DNA from: Rhizobium sp. WYJ-E13
GTDB taxonomy: Bacteria; Pseudomonadota; Alphaproteobacteria; Rhizobiales; Rhizobiaceae
NCBI RefSeq assembly: GCF_018987265.1
Contig: NZ_CP076854.1
Location: forward strand, 1,860,001-1,924,000
DNA: 64,000 nucleotides
Direction of reading: 5' to 3'
Shown: positions 28,189-36,504 of the stretch, in pieces
Numbering within the stretch: position 1 is the stretch's first letter
Layout: every line of letters begins with the position of its first letter
Program-made: the position numbers and the translations under genes
Notes under the pieces: generated by a model
Databases searched by the model: none
Told to the model about the DNA's origin: nothing
The model's input: the letters and a program-made list of their open reading frames with translations, nothing else

Positions 28189-29049
28189 ATGCTCGACATT
28201 GACCCGCGAATATTCTCGATAAGCCGGCCGTCGCTTCAGCAATATAAAGCGTTCGTTCAGCGCGACCTCATCATAGAGACCTACCACAGCTCGGCTGGCG
28301 AAATGGCCTCACAGGGCTCGCTTCACAGGATCTCGATCAACCGCACTGCTCACCGGAAATATGCACACAGATATGGTTCGGCAAATTTCAGATCTGTCGA
28401 GAGGCCGTCCTTCACACTGGGCTTTCAGCCGGCTTCGATCAATTTCGAAGTCGAAGGCGACGCCGCAGATTACATATCGATTTTCCAGGCTCCGAAGCTC
28501 TACGAGAACCTGGGCCTGAGAGATTTCGATCCTGACCGCCTCAATGACGATGCATTCAGCGCAGCATCGGACCCGACTACTTTGCAAGTGGCCCTTTCAC
28601 TCGCTGCAGCCGTCGAGCAGACCGAATGCGCCGACCCTCTCTTGATGGAACACCTCGGCATGGCGCTCGCCTGTTCGGTCGTCAGGCTCCTGGGAACAAG
28701 ACCAGCCGTCGGGATACGGTCGATAAGGTCGGAAAAGCTGAAGCGGGTGACCGAGTATGTCGAGGATTATCTTTGTCGTGCCGACCTCACCGTCGATGAA
28801 CTGGCCGGCGTCGCCCACATGAGCCACTTTCATTTCAGCCGCGCCTTCAAGAAGGCTGTCGGGAAGCCACCACACCAGTTCATACTCGATCGAAGGATTG
28901 AGAGGGCTCGAATTTACCTGGCCGATGGCAAGGAAACACTCTCGGAGATTGCCTATGCCACCGGCTTTTCCAGTCAGGCACATTTCTCGAGCGTATTTCG
29001 CCGGATCGTCGGCGTAACTCCCACTGACTATCGCAGATCATTGCAATGA
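28189..29049 (+). CDS. AraC-family transcriptional regulator
   Basis: Regulator of 286 residues with a C-terminal double HTH (about residues 185-286): LTVDELAGVAHMSHFHFSRAFKKAVGKPPHQFILDRRIERAR, then LSEIAYATGFSSQAHFSSVFRR. The N-terminal part is a probable ligand-sensing domain with no clear family name. The ATG at 28189 with GGAG 8 bases upstream is clearly better than in-frame starts 21 and 96 bp earlier. It precedes the VOC/ABC operon by 105 bp in the same direction and may control it or the upstream deaminase operon. Confidence 0.9.
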   Translation: MLDIDPRIFSISRPSLQQYKAFVQRDLIIETYHSSAGEMASQGSLHRISINRTAHRKYAHRYGSANFRSVERPSFTLGFQPASINFEVEGDAADYISIFQAPKLYENLGLRDFDPDRLNDDAFSAASDPTTLQVALSLAAAVEQTECADPLLMEHLGMALACSVVRLLGTRPAVGIRSIRSEKLKRVTEYVEDYLCRADLTVDELAGVAHMSHFHFSRAFKKAVGKPPHQFILDRRIERARIYLADGKETLSEIAYATGFSSQAHFSSVFRRIVGVTPTDYRRSLQ

Positions 29050-29154
29050 TTGGCGCCGATGCGCAGAAAAGCAGCTTTGCAAAAAAATAGCGCACGATTT
29101 TGAAATCGCACTTCGCGTTTGCAAGACACACTCTCGACAACAAGGGAGTATCGA

Positions 29155-29586
29155 ATGCCTGCCTTCGCGCAAGTTAATCCAATCACCGATATCTGCTTTC
29201 TGGTCGAAGACATTGACCGGGCAGCAGCCTTCTACGTCGATAGCCTCGGCTTCCAGCCACGCCGGCGCGCTCCAGGCTTTGCCGATTTCAAGGGTGCGGG
29301 CGTTACGCTCGCCCTTTGGGAGATCGACCATATTGCCCAAAATACCGGCGTATCCGGCCTGAAGGCCCCGCCCGGAGTTCACAAGGCCTGCGCTGCGATC
29401 GAGCTTTCTTCTCCCGCAGCCGTTGACGCAGCCTACGCCGAACTGGCAGCTGCCGGCGTCACCTTCCAGGGGCCTCCACAGGATTACAGCTGGAATGCGC
29501 GCTGCTGCTACTTCGCAGATCCTGATGACAATCTCTGGGAACTCTATGCCTGGGCCGAAGGCGGTCCTGTGGGCGATCTCGACTAG
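29155..29586 (+). CDS. VOC-family (glyoxalase-fold) protein
   Basis: A 143-residue protein of the vicinal oxygen chelate superfamily (glyoxalase I, extradiol dioxygenase, bleomycin-resistance fold). Both beta-alpha-beta-beta-beta units can be seen: ITDICFLVEDIDRAAAFYVDSLGF at the start and CCYFADPDDNLWELYAW at the end, with the final metal-ligand glutamate in the WELY motif. The ATG follows GGGAG 6 bases upstream. It starts an apparent operon with an ABC importer 53 bp downstream, so it may act on the imported compound. Exact chemistry unknown. Confidence 0.85.
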   Translation: MPAFAQVNPITDICFLVEDIDRAAAFYVDSLGFQPRRRAPGFADFKGAGVTLALWEIDHIAQNTGVSGLKAPPGVHKACAAIELSSPAAVDAAYAELAAAGVTFQGPPQDYSWNARCCYFADPDDNLWELYAWAEGGPVGDLD

Positions 29587-29639
29587 ACAAGGCTCTGCCG
29601 CCGATGCTGGCAAGGGCGTTAACAAAAAGGGGAATGGCG

Positions 29640-30665
29640 ATGACGATGAACCGACGCAGATTTCTGGCCAACGGTGCGCTGACGCTTGCTGCTCTATCCG
29701 GCGGCCTAAGCATCTTTGCGCCCATCAGGGCGAACGCCCAAAGCGCAAAGGTGGTCATCAAGTACGATTGGTTGATGAGCAACGGCCAGATCGGAGACAT
29801 CGTCGCCGCGAAGAAGGGATTTTTCCAGGCTGAGGGACTGGAGGTGGAGTTTTCTCCCGGAGGCCCCAACTCCGCGACAGTGCCTCCGGTCGTTACCGGC
29901 CAGGCCGGGCTCGGCCAGTTCTCGGACTCGGCGCAGCTGCTGCTCGCACGCGCCTCAGGGGTGCCGATCAAGATCATCGCTTGCGGGTTTCGCATGGCAC
30001 CGTTTGCATTCTACTCGCTGCCGAAGGCACCAATCCGCACAGTCAAGGACATGGTCGGCAAACGCATCGGGATTCAGCCAACCGCCCGTTACGTCCTGGA
30101 TGCAATCCTTCTCAAGAATGAGATCGATCCGTCGAGCCTTACGATCACGAACATCGGGTTCGACATGACGCCGTTAACGACGGGCCAGGTCGATGCGGTG
30201 ACGGGCTGGATCACCAACACCCAGGCGCTGTCCGTTCTTGGGCCTGACCGGATCGATTTGATGATGAAGGATACGGGGCTGCCGTCTTATGCTAACGTCT
30301 ACTTCGCAACCGACGATGCGATCGACAAGCACGCCGACACGCTTTCGAAGGCAATGCGAGCCATAGCCAAGGGCTGGGCATGGACGCACGAGCATCCGGA
30401 AGACGCGGTGAAGCTCACGGTCGAAGCCTATCCGCAGCTCGACCTGGCGGTGGAGTTGAAAACGATACCGCGGATCATGTCACTGAGCTTCGATGAGACG
30501 ACGGCAAAGGATGGATGGGGTACCTTCGATCCCCAGGGTATTGCCGAGCAAATCGCGGCCTATGACAAGGTTGGCCAGTTCAAGTCCGGCCCACCGAAGC
30601 TCGATGACTGCTTTTCGACCGCCATATTGGAGATGACGGCAGGAGACCGTCCGAAAATCGGATGA
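29640..30665 (+). CDS. NMT1/SsuA-type ABC transporter substrate-binding protein
   Basis: Binding protein of the NMT1/THI5-like (SsuA, TauA, ThiY) group, 341 residues. A twin-arginine-type signal (MNRRRFLANGALTLAAL) runs to about residue 34, then VVIKYDWLMSNGQIGDIVAAKKGFF, the family's opening block. Ligands in this group include sulfonates, nitrate, formylaminopyrimidine and riboflavin; the sequence does not tell which. Three nearby ATGs exist; the one at 29640, 8 bases after GGGG, is used. The stop overlaps the ATPase start (ATGA). Confidence 0.85.
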   Translation: MTMNRRRFLANGALTLAALSGGLSIFAPIRANAQSAKVVIKYDWLMSNGQIGDIVAAKKGFFQAEGLEVEFSPGGPNSATVPPVVTGQAGLGQFSDSAQLLLARASGVPIKIIACGFRMAPFAFYSLPKAPIRTVKDMVGKRIGIQPTARYVLDAILLKNEIDPSSLTITNIGFDMTPLTTGQVDAVTGWITNTQALSVLGPDRIDLMMKDTGLPSYANVYFATDDAIDKHADTLSKAMRAIAKGWAWTHEHPEDAVKLTVEAYPQLDLAVELKTIPRIMSLSFDETTAKDGWGTFDPQGIAEQIAAYDKVGQFKSGPPKLDDCFSTAILEMTAGDRPKIG

Positions 30666-31447
30666 ACCCTGTGACAAACGAAATTGCAATCGAGGCGAGG
30701 AGCCTTGGGCTCGGCTATCCGGGATCGATGCAGCCAGTTCTGGAGGGCGTCGATCTCAGCGTCGCCAAAGGCGAGTTTCTGACGATCCTTGGCCCGTCTG
30801 GATGCGGAAAGTCGACGCTCCTTCGCGCAATTGCCGATCTGCTGCCGCCGATCAACGGCCGGCTTTCCGTGCTTGGGAAGCCGGCAGCGGAGGCGAGACG
30901 GAAGCGGGAGGTTGGATTTGTATTCCAGGAGGCCACCCTTCTTCCCTGGCGCACGGTGCGAGACAATGTCTGCCTGCCATTGCAGGTTGGAAAAGGCCGC
31001 ATCGCCAAATCGGTCGAGCCCAGGGCCGACCATTGGCTGGAGCTGGTCGGCCTTGCCCATCTATCGGATCGCTATCCAAACCAGCTTTCGGGCGGACAGC
31101 GCCAGCGCGTTTCGATTGCACGCGCCTTGCAGTGCGAGCCGGACATCCTGCTGATGGACGAGCCCTTCGGGGCGCTCGACGAAATCACCCGCGACCGGCT
31201 CAATGATGAACTTCTCTCCATCTGGCGTCGGACACACGCGACGATCCTGTTCGTGACACACAGCATAACCGAGGCGATTTATCTCGGGGGGCGCGTACTG
31301 GTGCTTGCCGCAAATCCTGGCCGGTGCCAGGCCCTCATCGATCTCGCGTCACTGAAGGACGAAAACGGCGTCTGTCGCAGGGAAAGCCCGCAGGCACAGG
31401 ATATAGCAGCGCAACTGCGCCAGCTGCTGCGCGAAGGTGGAGCGTAA
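30662..31447 (+). CDS. ABC transporter ATPase, SsuB/TauB type
   Basis: Single-cassette ATPase of 261 residues. Walker A GPSGCGKST is near residue 41, Q-loop VFQEATLLPWRTV, signature LSGGQRQRVS and Walker B ILLMDEPFGALDE; the LLPWRTV and H-loop VTHSITEAIYL forms are typical of the nitrate/sulfonate/taurine group. Translationally coupled to both neighbours. Confidence 0.93.
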   Translation: MNPVTNEIAIEARSLGLGYPGSMQPVLEGVDLSVAKGEFLTILGPSGCGKSTLLRAIADLLPPINGRLSVLGKPAAEARRKREVGFVFQEATLLPWRTVRDNVCLPLQVGKGRIAKSVEPRADHWLELVGLAHLSDRYPNQLSGGQRQRVSIARALQCEPDILLMDEPFGALDEITRDRLNDELLSIWRRTHATILFVTHSITEAIYLGGRVLVLAANPGRCQALIDLASLKDENGVCRRESPQAQDIAAQLRQLLREGGA

Positions 31448-32216
31448 TCCCTTGAAGAGAGACCAACTTTCCCTGTTGGAAGCGACTATTCTTCCAGTTG
31501 CCGGCGCGTTCTCATTGTTGGTCGTCTGGCAATGGGTGTTACCGGCGCTCGGCGTTCCGGCTTATATTGTCCCAACGCCCCTCTCGGTCCTGCGCACATT
31601 CGCCAGTGAATGGCAGGGGCTCGTCCAGAACGCGCTGCCCACCTGGTACGAGGCTCTTCTTGGCTTTTTTCTCGGCAATCTCATTGCGGTGATCCTTGCC
31701 ATTGTCTTCGTCTACAGCCCACGTGTCCGGGCGGCATATTTTCCTGTCGTGCTGCTCTTCAATACCATTCCGGTTTTGGCTCTGGCACCAATCATCATTC
31801 TCGTCTTCGGTCTCGGCATTTTACCCAAGGTCGTGATCGCCGCCCTCCTCTGTTTCTTCCCGACGCTCGTCAACATGGTGCGCGGTTTGACATCGGCGAC
31901 AAGCAACGAGCTGGAGCTCATGCATGTTCTGTCGGCAAGCGGATGGGAAACCTTTTGGCGTCTGCGGGCTCCGCGGTCGGTGCCGCTTCTGTTCGCCTCA
32001 TTGCGAATATCGGCAACGACCTCTGTGATCGGCGCGATCGTGGGGGAATGGATCGGATCAGACCGTGGACTTGGCGCCGTCATCATCCAGTCGACGTTCA
32101 ATTACCAGGCCGAAAGGCTGTTTGCGGCGGTGCTGCTTGCCTCGCTGTCCGGCATCATCTTCTTTGCGATCGTTGGCCGGATCGAGCGGATCTTTCGCCG
32201 GCTGGCATCGCCGTGA
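31437..32216 (+). CDS. ABC transporter permease, SsuC/TauC type
   Basis: Inner-membrane permease of 259 residues (BPD_transp_1) with about six membrane segments and the EAA region SNELELMHVLSASGWETFWRLRAPRSVPLLF near residue 160. It completes the importer with the two upstream genes. The start is uncertain: a GTG at 31437 overlaps the ATPase gene by 11 bp, while a TTG at 31452 has GGAG 9 bases upstream; either gives a complete permease. Confidence 0.9.
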   Translation: MERNPLKRDQLSLLEATILPVAGAFSLLVVWQWVLPALGVPAYIVPTPLSVLRTFASEWQGLVQNALPTWYEALLGFFLGNLIAVILAIVFVYSPRVRAAYFPVVLLFNTIPVLALAPIIILVFGLGILPKVVIAALLCFFPTLVNMVRGLTSATSNELELMHVLSASGWETFWRLRAPRSVPLLFASLRISATTSVIGAIVGEWIGSDRGLGAVIIQSTFNYQAERLFAAVLLASLSGIIFFAIVGRIERIFRRLASP

Positions 32217-32247
32217 ACCAGGCATGTCCTCGACAGACATGATAGCG

Positions 32248-33264
32248 TCAGCGCTCGCCCTTGACCTGGATCAGATAAGGTGGCGTCAGGCCCGCGGGGA
32301 TGGCGGGCAGATGCTGGAGGATTGTCAGGTTAGGATCAAGCGCCCGGCGCAGGTGATCGGCGAGCGCGGCACTGGCCTTGTCGATATCGCCCGCGAGCAA
32401 GGCGTCATAGACGCGTGTGTGCTCTGATATCATTCTGGAAATTTCCTCCTCTGTGCGGAAATTGGCGAAGGTCGAGTGGGTGGCGATCAGCACACGCTGG
32501 CTGCGACGAACTGCCGAAAGAAGCACGGTGTTGGGACAGGGCGCAAGCGAGTCAAGATGCAGGTCGGCCTCAGCTCTCTCCAGCTTTTCCGGCGCCTGCG
32601 GATAGGAGCCAAGGGATTTCAGCCGTAGCCGCCGCTCCTCGAGGGCGGGCTTGTCGAGAGAGGCGTAAGCCTGGCGCAGCGCTTCCGGCTCCAGCAGGCG
32701 GCGCATGTCGTAGTGATGGCGGAAAACCCTGGCGCTGAGCGGGCCGGCATACCAGCGATTGTTGCTGTCCTGCTCGATGATGCCGCTGCGTTCGAGCTGC
32801 GTCAGCACTTCATGGGCAATGGTGCGGCTGACATCGTAGTGCTGGGCAAGGGCGGTTTCGTTCAACAGGAAGCGGCCATAGGCAAGACAGACGGCAACGG
32901 CGTGCTCGACTTCCGGATAGATCTGCTCCCGGCGGTTGACGACCGGCACGGTGAGCGAATGCGGCAGGTCAAGGCCGGCCGCAAAAAGGTCACCGCGCTG
33001 CGGATCGCCGCCTGGCACGATGTAGCCGCGTCCTTCGAAGGTTTGAACAAGGTCTTCGGACAGCAGCCGGGCCAGCGCGATCCCGGCCGGAATGCGGCTG
33101 ACATTGAAGGCGCGCGCCACGTTCGTCTGGCCGAGAACGAGACCCGGCGTCAGCGCGCGCCGTTCCAGATGGTCGCGTAGAACCTGATAGATCGTCAGAT
33201 AGATCGGCTCCGACCGAACAGCCGCAGCGGCGCCTTCAGTCTCCACCTCGCTCGGCATAGTCAT
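32248..33264 (-). CDS. GntR/FCD regulator with two winged-helix domains
   Basis: A 338-residue regulator with an unusual layout. A first GntR-like winged HTH is at about residues 20-80 (TIYQVLRDHLERRALTPGLVLGQTNVARAFNVS) and a second at about residues 110-170 (YPEVEHAVAVCLAYGRFLLNETALAQHYDVSRTIAHEVLTQLERSGI). An FCD-type helical effector domain completes it. Most FCD proteins have one HTH and about 230 residues. It overlaps the hydrolase gene upstream by 29 bp and is probably co-transcribed with it; the divergent sugar transporter operon is the likely target, perhaps through the palindrome at 34288. Confidence 0.85.
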   Translation of the reverse strand: MTMPSEVETEGAAAAVRSEPIYLTIYQVLRDHLERRALTPGLVLGQTNVARAFNVSRIPAGIALARLLSEDLVQTFEGRGYIVPGGDPQRGDLFAAGLDLPHSLTVPVVNRREQIYPEVEHAVAVCLAYGRFLLNETALAQHYDVSRTIAHEVLTQLERSGIIEQDSNNRWYAGPLSARVFRHHYDMRRLLEPEALRQAYASLDKPALEERRLRLKSLGSYPQAPEKLERAEADLHLDSLAPCPNTVLLSAVRRSQRVLIATHSTFANFRTEEEISRMISEHTRVYDALLAGDIDKASAALADHLRRALDPNLTILQHLPAIPAGLTPPYLIQVKGER

Positions 33265-34225
33265 GTCTGTTCCAGAGGTTCTCTGCCCATTGCCCGATGC
33301 GCCCGATCAGCTTGCGGGCGGTCTTGCCTGCGCGATCCATGATGAAGAAACCATGGATGGTTCCCTGCCACTCCTCGTAACAGACGTCATTTCCGGCGGC
33401 AATCAAGCGCTGTGCATAAGCGCGGCCCTCGTCGCGCAGCGGATCATGGTCGGCGGTGATCAGCAAGGTCGGCGCGAGGCCCGCGAGGTTGCTCGCCAGC
33501 AGCGGCGAGACCCGGGGATCAGCAGGCGGCGTGCCGCCGGAGAGATAATTTTCCGCATACCAGATCATCGTCGATTGATCGAGCGAAAAGCCGCTTGCGA
33601 ACTCAGCGCGGCTTGCTGTGGTGCTCGAGAGATCGGTCGCCGGATAGATCAGGACCTGCCCAGCAAGCCCGACGCCAAGATGGCGCGCGCGGATCGCCAG
33701 CGATGCGCAAAGGCTTGCGCCGGCACTGTCGCCTGCAAGGATCAGCCTGCCTGCATCGAGCCCGCGCACCTCACCATTCTCCTGAAGCCAGAGAAGTGCC
33801 GCTTCAGCATCCTCGAAAGCGGCCGGAAACGGCGCTTCCGGCGCCTTGCGGTATTCGACCGACAGCACATTGGCGCGGGCGGCATTGGCGAGCGTCCGCA
33901 CGGGGCCGTCATGGGTTTCGATGCTGCCGACCATCCAGCCGCCGCCATGGAGGAAGAGGATGGTTCGCCTGGCGTCGGCCCTGCGATAGAGCCTTGCCTT
34001 CAGCTTCATTTCACCGTTTGGGATTTCGAGATTCTCGATATCCGCAACCTCGTCCTTTGCCCCCCAAAGAAGGGCTAGCCGAACCTCGGAATCGGCACGC
34101 GCTTCCTGGGGCGAAAGCGTTTCCAGAGCCGGCCCGCCCAATGCGTCGATCTCCTCCAGCAGGGTTCGATATTCCTGCAACAGCCTCGATCGATCGACCG
34201 GGGCCTGGTTTTCTTGCGGCTTCAT
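33236..34225 (-). CDS. Alpha/beta hydrolase (hormone-sensitive-lipase-like esterase)
   Basis: Esterase of 329 residues in the HSL/alpha-beta hydrolase_3 family. It shows the oxyanion-hole motif HGGGWMVGS, nucleophile elbow GDSAGAS, Asp in DHDPLRDEG and catalytic His near the end in GTIHGFF. The ATG at 34225 is fixed by a near-perfect GGGAGGAG ribosome site. It is divergent from the sugar-transporter operon and overlaps the regulator gene, suggesting it frees the transported sugar or acid from an ester (for instance an acylated sugar or a lactone). That is inference from location. Confidence 0.9.
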   Translation of the reverse strand: MKPQENQAPVDRSRLLQEYRTLLEEIDALGGPALETLSPQEARADSEVRLALLWGAKDEVADIENLEIPNGEMKLKARLYRRADARRTILFLHGGGWMVGSIETHDGPVRTLANAARANVLSVEYRKAPEAPFPAAFEDAEAALLWLQENGEVRGLDAGRLILAGDSAGASLCASLAIRARHLGVGLAGQVLIYPATDLSSTTASRAEFASGFSLDQSTMIWYAENYLSGGTPPADPRVSPLLASNLAGLAPTLLITADHDPLRDEGRAYAQRLIAAGNDVCYEEWQGTIHGFFIMDRAGKTARKLIGRIGQWAENLWNRHDYAERGGD

Positions 34226-34287
34226 CAACTCCTCCCGCCGATTGCCTGCCGAGATGGAACAGGAAGATGACAAAAAAGTCAATTATT

Positions 34288-34307
34288 GAATATTGCATGC
34301 GATATTC
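34288..34307. promoter_or_regulatory. 20-bp near-perfect palindrome, probable operator
   Basis: GAATATTGCATGCGATATTC is a palindrome with only one mismatched pair, centred on GCATGC. It lies between the divergent hydrolase and sugar-binding-protein genes. It is a strong candidate site for the GntR protein encoded at 32248. Confidence 0.6.
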
Positions 34308-34373
34308 GATCGTGTTAGCGATTGAGTATGGCAATGCTGGAAGAGGACTGGCTTGCCCAAACGGGAGGATGTC

Positions 34374-35399
34374 ATGACAATTCGCAGTTTCATTGCTGCA
34401 GGCCTTGCATGCTCTGTGGCGCTCGCGCCGCTGGGCGCCTTCGCCTCGGATAACAAGATCGCCCTGGTTCCGGGTGGTCCACATCCCTATTTCGCGCCCT
34501 GGGAACAGGCTGCAGCTGATGCCGCGAAGGATTTCGGCATCGCCGCCGTCGACTATAAAGTGCCGAGCGAATGGAAGCTTGAGGCGCAGACCGAGCTTCT
34601 GGAAAGCCTCGCGGCACAGGGCACCAACGGCTTCGGCGTCTTTCCGGGCGACGCGGTCGGCATCAATGCCACGGTCTCGGAAATGAAGAGCAACAGCATT
34701 CCATCCGTCGCGCTCGGCGGCTGCGCGCAGGATCCGACCGATGTCGGGCTTTGCCTGGCGACAGACGTCTCCCAATCGGCCTATCTCGGCACCAAGGCGC
34801 TGATCGAGGCCATGGGCGGCAAGGGCACGATCGTTCATCTGGCCGGCCTGCTCGTCGATCCGAACACGACGCTGCGCGTCAAAGCGGTCGAAAAGGCCGT
34901 CGGCGAAACGAACGGCGCCGTCACGCTGCTGCAGACGGTCGGCGATACCGATAGCCAGGAACAGGGCGACCAGAAGATCAACGCGCTGCTCGCAGCGCAG
35001 AAGGACAAGATCAACGGGATGATTGCCACCGGATACATTTCCTCGGTGGTTGCCGCAACGGCACTCAAGAACCTCGGTGACAAGAAGATCAAGCTCGTCG
35101 GCATCGATGACGACAAGATCATCCTCGACGGCATTCGTGACGGTTTCGTCGCCGGCACGATGGCGCAGAACCCCTATGGCCAGGCCTATATCGGCGCCTA
35201 TGTGCTGGACCAGATGGCGGAAGGCTGCAGCGTGAAGGCCGATGCCCCGTGGATCGCGACGCCGCAGACTGCGCATTTCGTCGATTCCGGTACGTTGCTG
35301 ATCTCGGCCAAGAACGTCGATGGCTATAAGGACGACCTGAAGGCGCTGACGAAGAAGCTGCAGGCGAGCTTCAAGGACACCTATCTCTCCTGCAAGTGA
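34374..35399 (+). CDS. Sugar ABC transporter substrate-binding protein
   Basis: Periplasmic binding protein of the Peripla_BP_4 (RbsB-like) family, 341 residues, with a signal peptide of about 24 residues ending GAFA. The mature part starts KIALVPGGPHPYFAPWEQAAADAAKDFG, the usual opening of this family. ATG at 34374 with GGGAGG 5 bases upstream. It leads an operon of two permeases, an ATPase, an enolase-superfamily dehydratase and a mutarotase; the ligand is probably a deoxy-sugar or sugar acid. A hairpin follows. Confidence 0.9.
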   Translation: MTIRSFIAAGLACSVALAPLGAFASDNKIALVPGGPHPYFAPWEQAAADAAKDFGIAAVDYKVPSEWKLEAQTELLESLAAQGTNGFGVFPGDAVGINATVSEMKSNSIPSVALGGCAQDPTDVGLCLATDVSQSAYLGTKALIEAMGGKGTIVHLAGLLVDPNTTLRVKAVEKAVGETNGAVTLLQTVGDTDSQEQGDQKINALLAAQKDKINGMIATGYISSVVAATALKNLGDKKIKLVGIDDDKIILDGIRDGFVAGTMAQNPYGQAYIGAYVLDQMAEGCSVKADAPWIATPQTAHFVDSGTLLISAKNVDGYKDDLKALTKKLQASFKDTYLSCK

Positions 35400-35406
35400 G
35401 GAGAAT

Positions 35407-35433
35407 GGCGCGGGGCCGAACAGGCCTCGCGCC
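35407..35433 (+). terminator. Hairpin between binding protein and permease genes
   Basis: 11-bp stem GGCGCGGGGCC/GGCCTCGCGCC (one G-U) with a 5-base loop, 8 bp after the stop. Without a U-tract it probably stabilises or attenuates the transcript rather than ending it. Confidence 0.5.
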
Positions 35434-35484
35434 AGATTATCGACATTGCCCACTTCCGTTTAACGATACCGGTCATCCCAGCGC

Positions 35485-36504
35485 ATGGCACCCATCGACA
35501 ATGATAGTCCCGTCCCCGATGCAGGCAGACGCAGCCTGCTGGGACTTTTGACCAGAGGACCGGCGCAGCTTGGTATTCTGATCATTCTTCTGATCCTGTG
35601 GGCCGTCTTCAGCAGTCTTGCGCCGGGCTTCCTGTCCCGCTTCAACCTGAATTCCATGGGGCGCTCGGTCGCGATCGATGTCGTGGTCGGCTTTGCGCAG
35701 ATGGTGGTGCTGGCGACCGGCGGCATGAACCTCTCGGTCGGTGCCATCGGCGTTTGCTGCGTGATGGCCGCCGGCTATCTGATGCAGCTGGCCGGCCTTC
35801 CCATTCCGGTTGCGATCCTCCTGACCCTTGCCTTCGGCGGCTTCCTCGGCGCACTCAACGGGCTGGCCATCGTCAAAACCGGGGTCAACAGCTTCATCGT
35901 CACACTTGCGAGCGCCAGCCTGTTTTCCGGCGGTATGCTCATCTTCACCAAGGGCGTGCCACTGAACGGATTGCCGGCAACATTCGGCGCCTTCGGCCGC
36001 AGCGGCATCGGCCCGATACCATCGCTGGCAATCGTCGCCTTCGTGATCGGCGCAACGCTCTACATCCTGTTCAAGCATACGGTGCTCGGCCGGCAGGTTC
36101 TGGCCGTCGGCGCCAATGCGCGCACGGCGGAAATGTCGGGCATCCCGGTCGGGCGGATCACCATTTTCGTTCATGTGCTCTCGGGTGTGCTCGCTGGCGC
36201 TGCCGCCTTGATGCTGACATCGCGGCTTTCGGCGGCCATGCCCGCGGTTGCCGGCGACGACTGGCTGCTTCCCTCCTTCCTCGCGCCCGTCATCGGCGGC
36301 ACGGCGCTGGCCGGCGGCATGGTCTCCGTCATCGGCACAATCCTCGGCGCGCTGCTGGTCGCAACCATCCGCAGCGGCTTGCTCGTGCTGCAGGTCGGGA
36401 ATTTCTGGCTGCAGCTCTTCCTCGGCATCTTCCTGCTCTCGGCGATCCTCTTCGAGCGCTACCGGACGACGCTCGCCATCAGCGAACAGACGAGGCGCGC
36501 ATGA
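35485..36504 (+). CDS. Sugar ABC transporter permease (first)
   Basis: RbsC-type permease of 339 residues with eight or more membrane segments and the family motif MNLSVGAIGVCCVMAAGYLMQ near residue 75. It also has GVNSFIVTLASASLFSGGMLIF and a C-terminal APVIGGTALAGGMVSVIG. Its stop overlaps the next start (ATGA). Having two different permease genes, not one, implies a heterodimeric channel. Confidence 0.9.
   Translation: MAPIDNDSPVPDAGRRSLLGLLTRGPAQLGILIILLILWAVFSSLAPGFLSRFNLNSMGRSVAIDVVVGFAQMVVLATGGMNLSVGAIGVCCVMAAGYLMQLAGLPIPVAILLTLAFGGFLGALNGLAIVKTGVNSFIVTLASASLFSGGMLIFTKGVPLNGLPATFGAFGRSGIGPIPSLAIVAFVIGATLYILFKHTVLGRQVLAVGANARTAEMSGIPVGRITIFVHVLSGVLAGAAALMLTSRLSAAMPAVAGDDWLLPSFLAPVIGGTALAGGMVSVIGTILGALLVATIRSGLLVLQVGNFWLQLFLGIFLLSAILFERYRTTLAISEQTRRA

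Noticed and set aside
34011..35453. 480-codon minus-strand frame across the sugar-binding protein gene
   Set aside because: It is opposite a protein with signal peptide and family motifs, and crosses the divergent promoter and operator region.
35598..36500. Long in-frame extension upstream of the second sugar permease, and a further overlapping frame at 36248-37558
   Set aside because: The extension runs through the first permease gene in another frame; the real start is the ATG at 36501 overlapping the previous stop.
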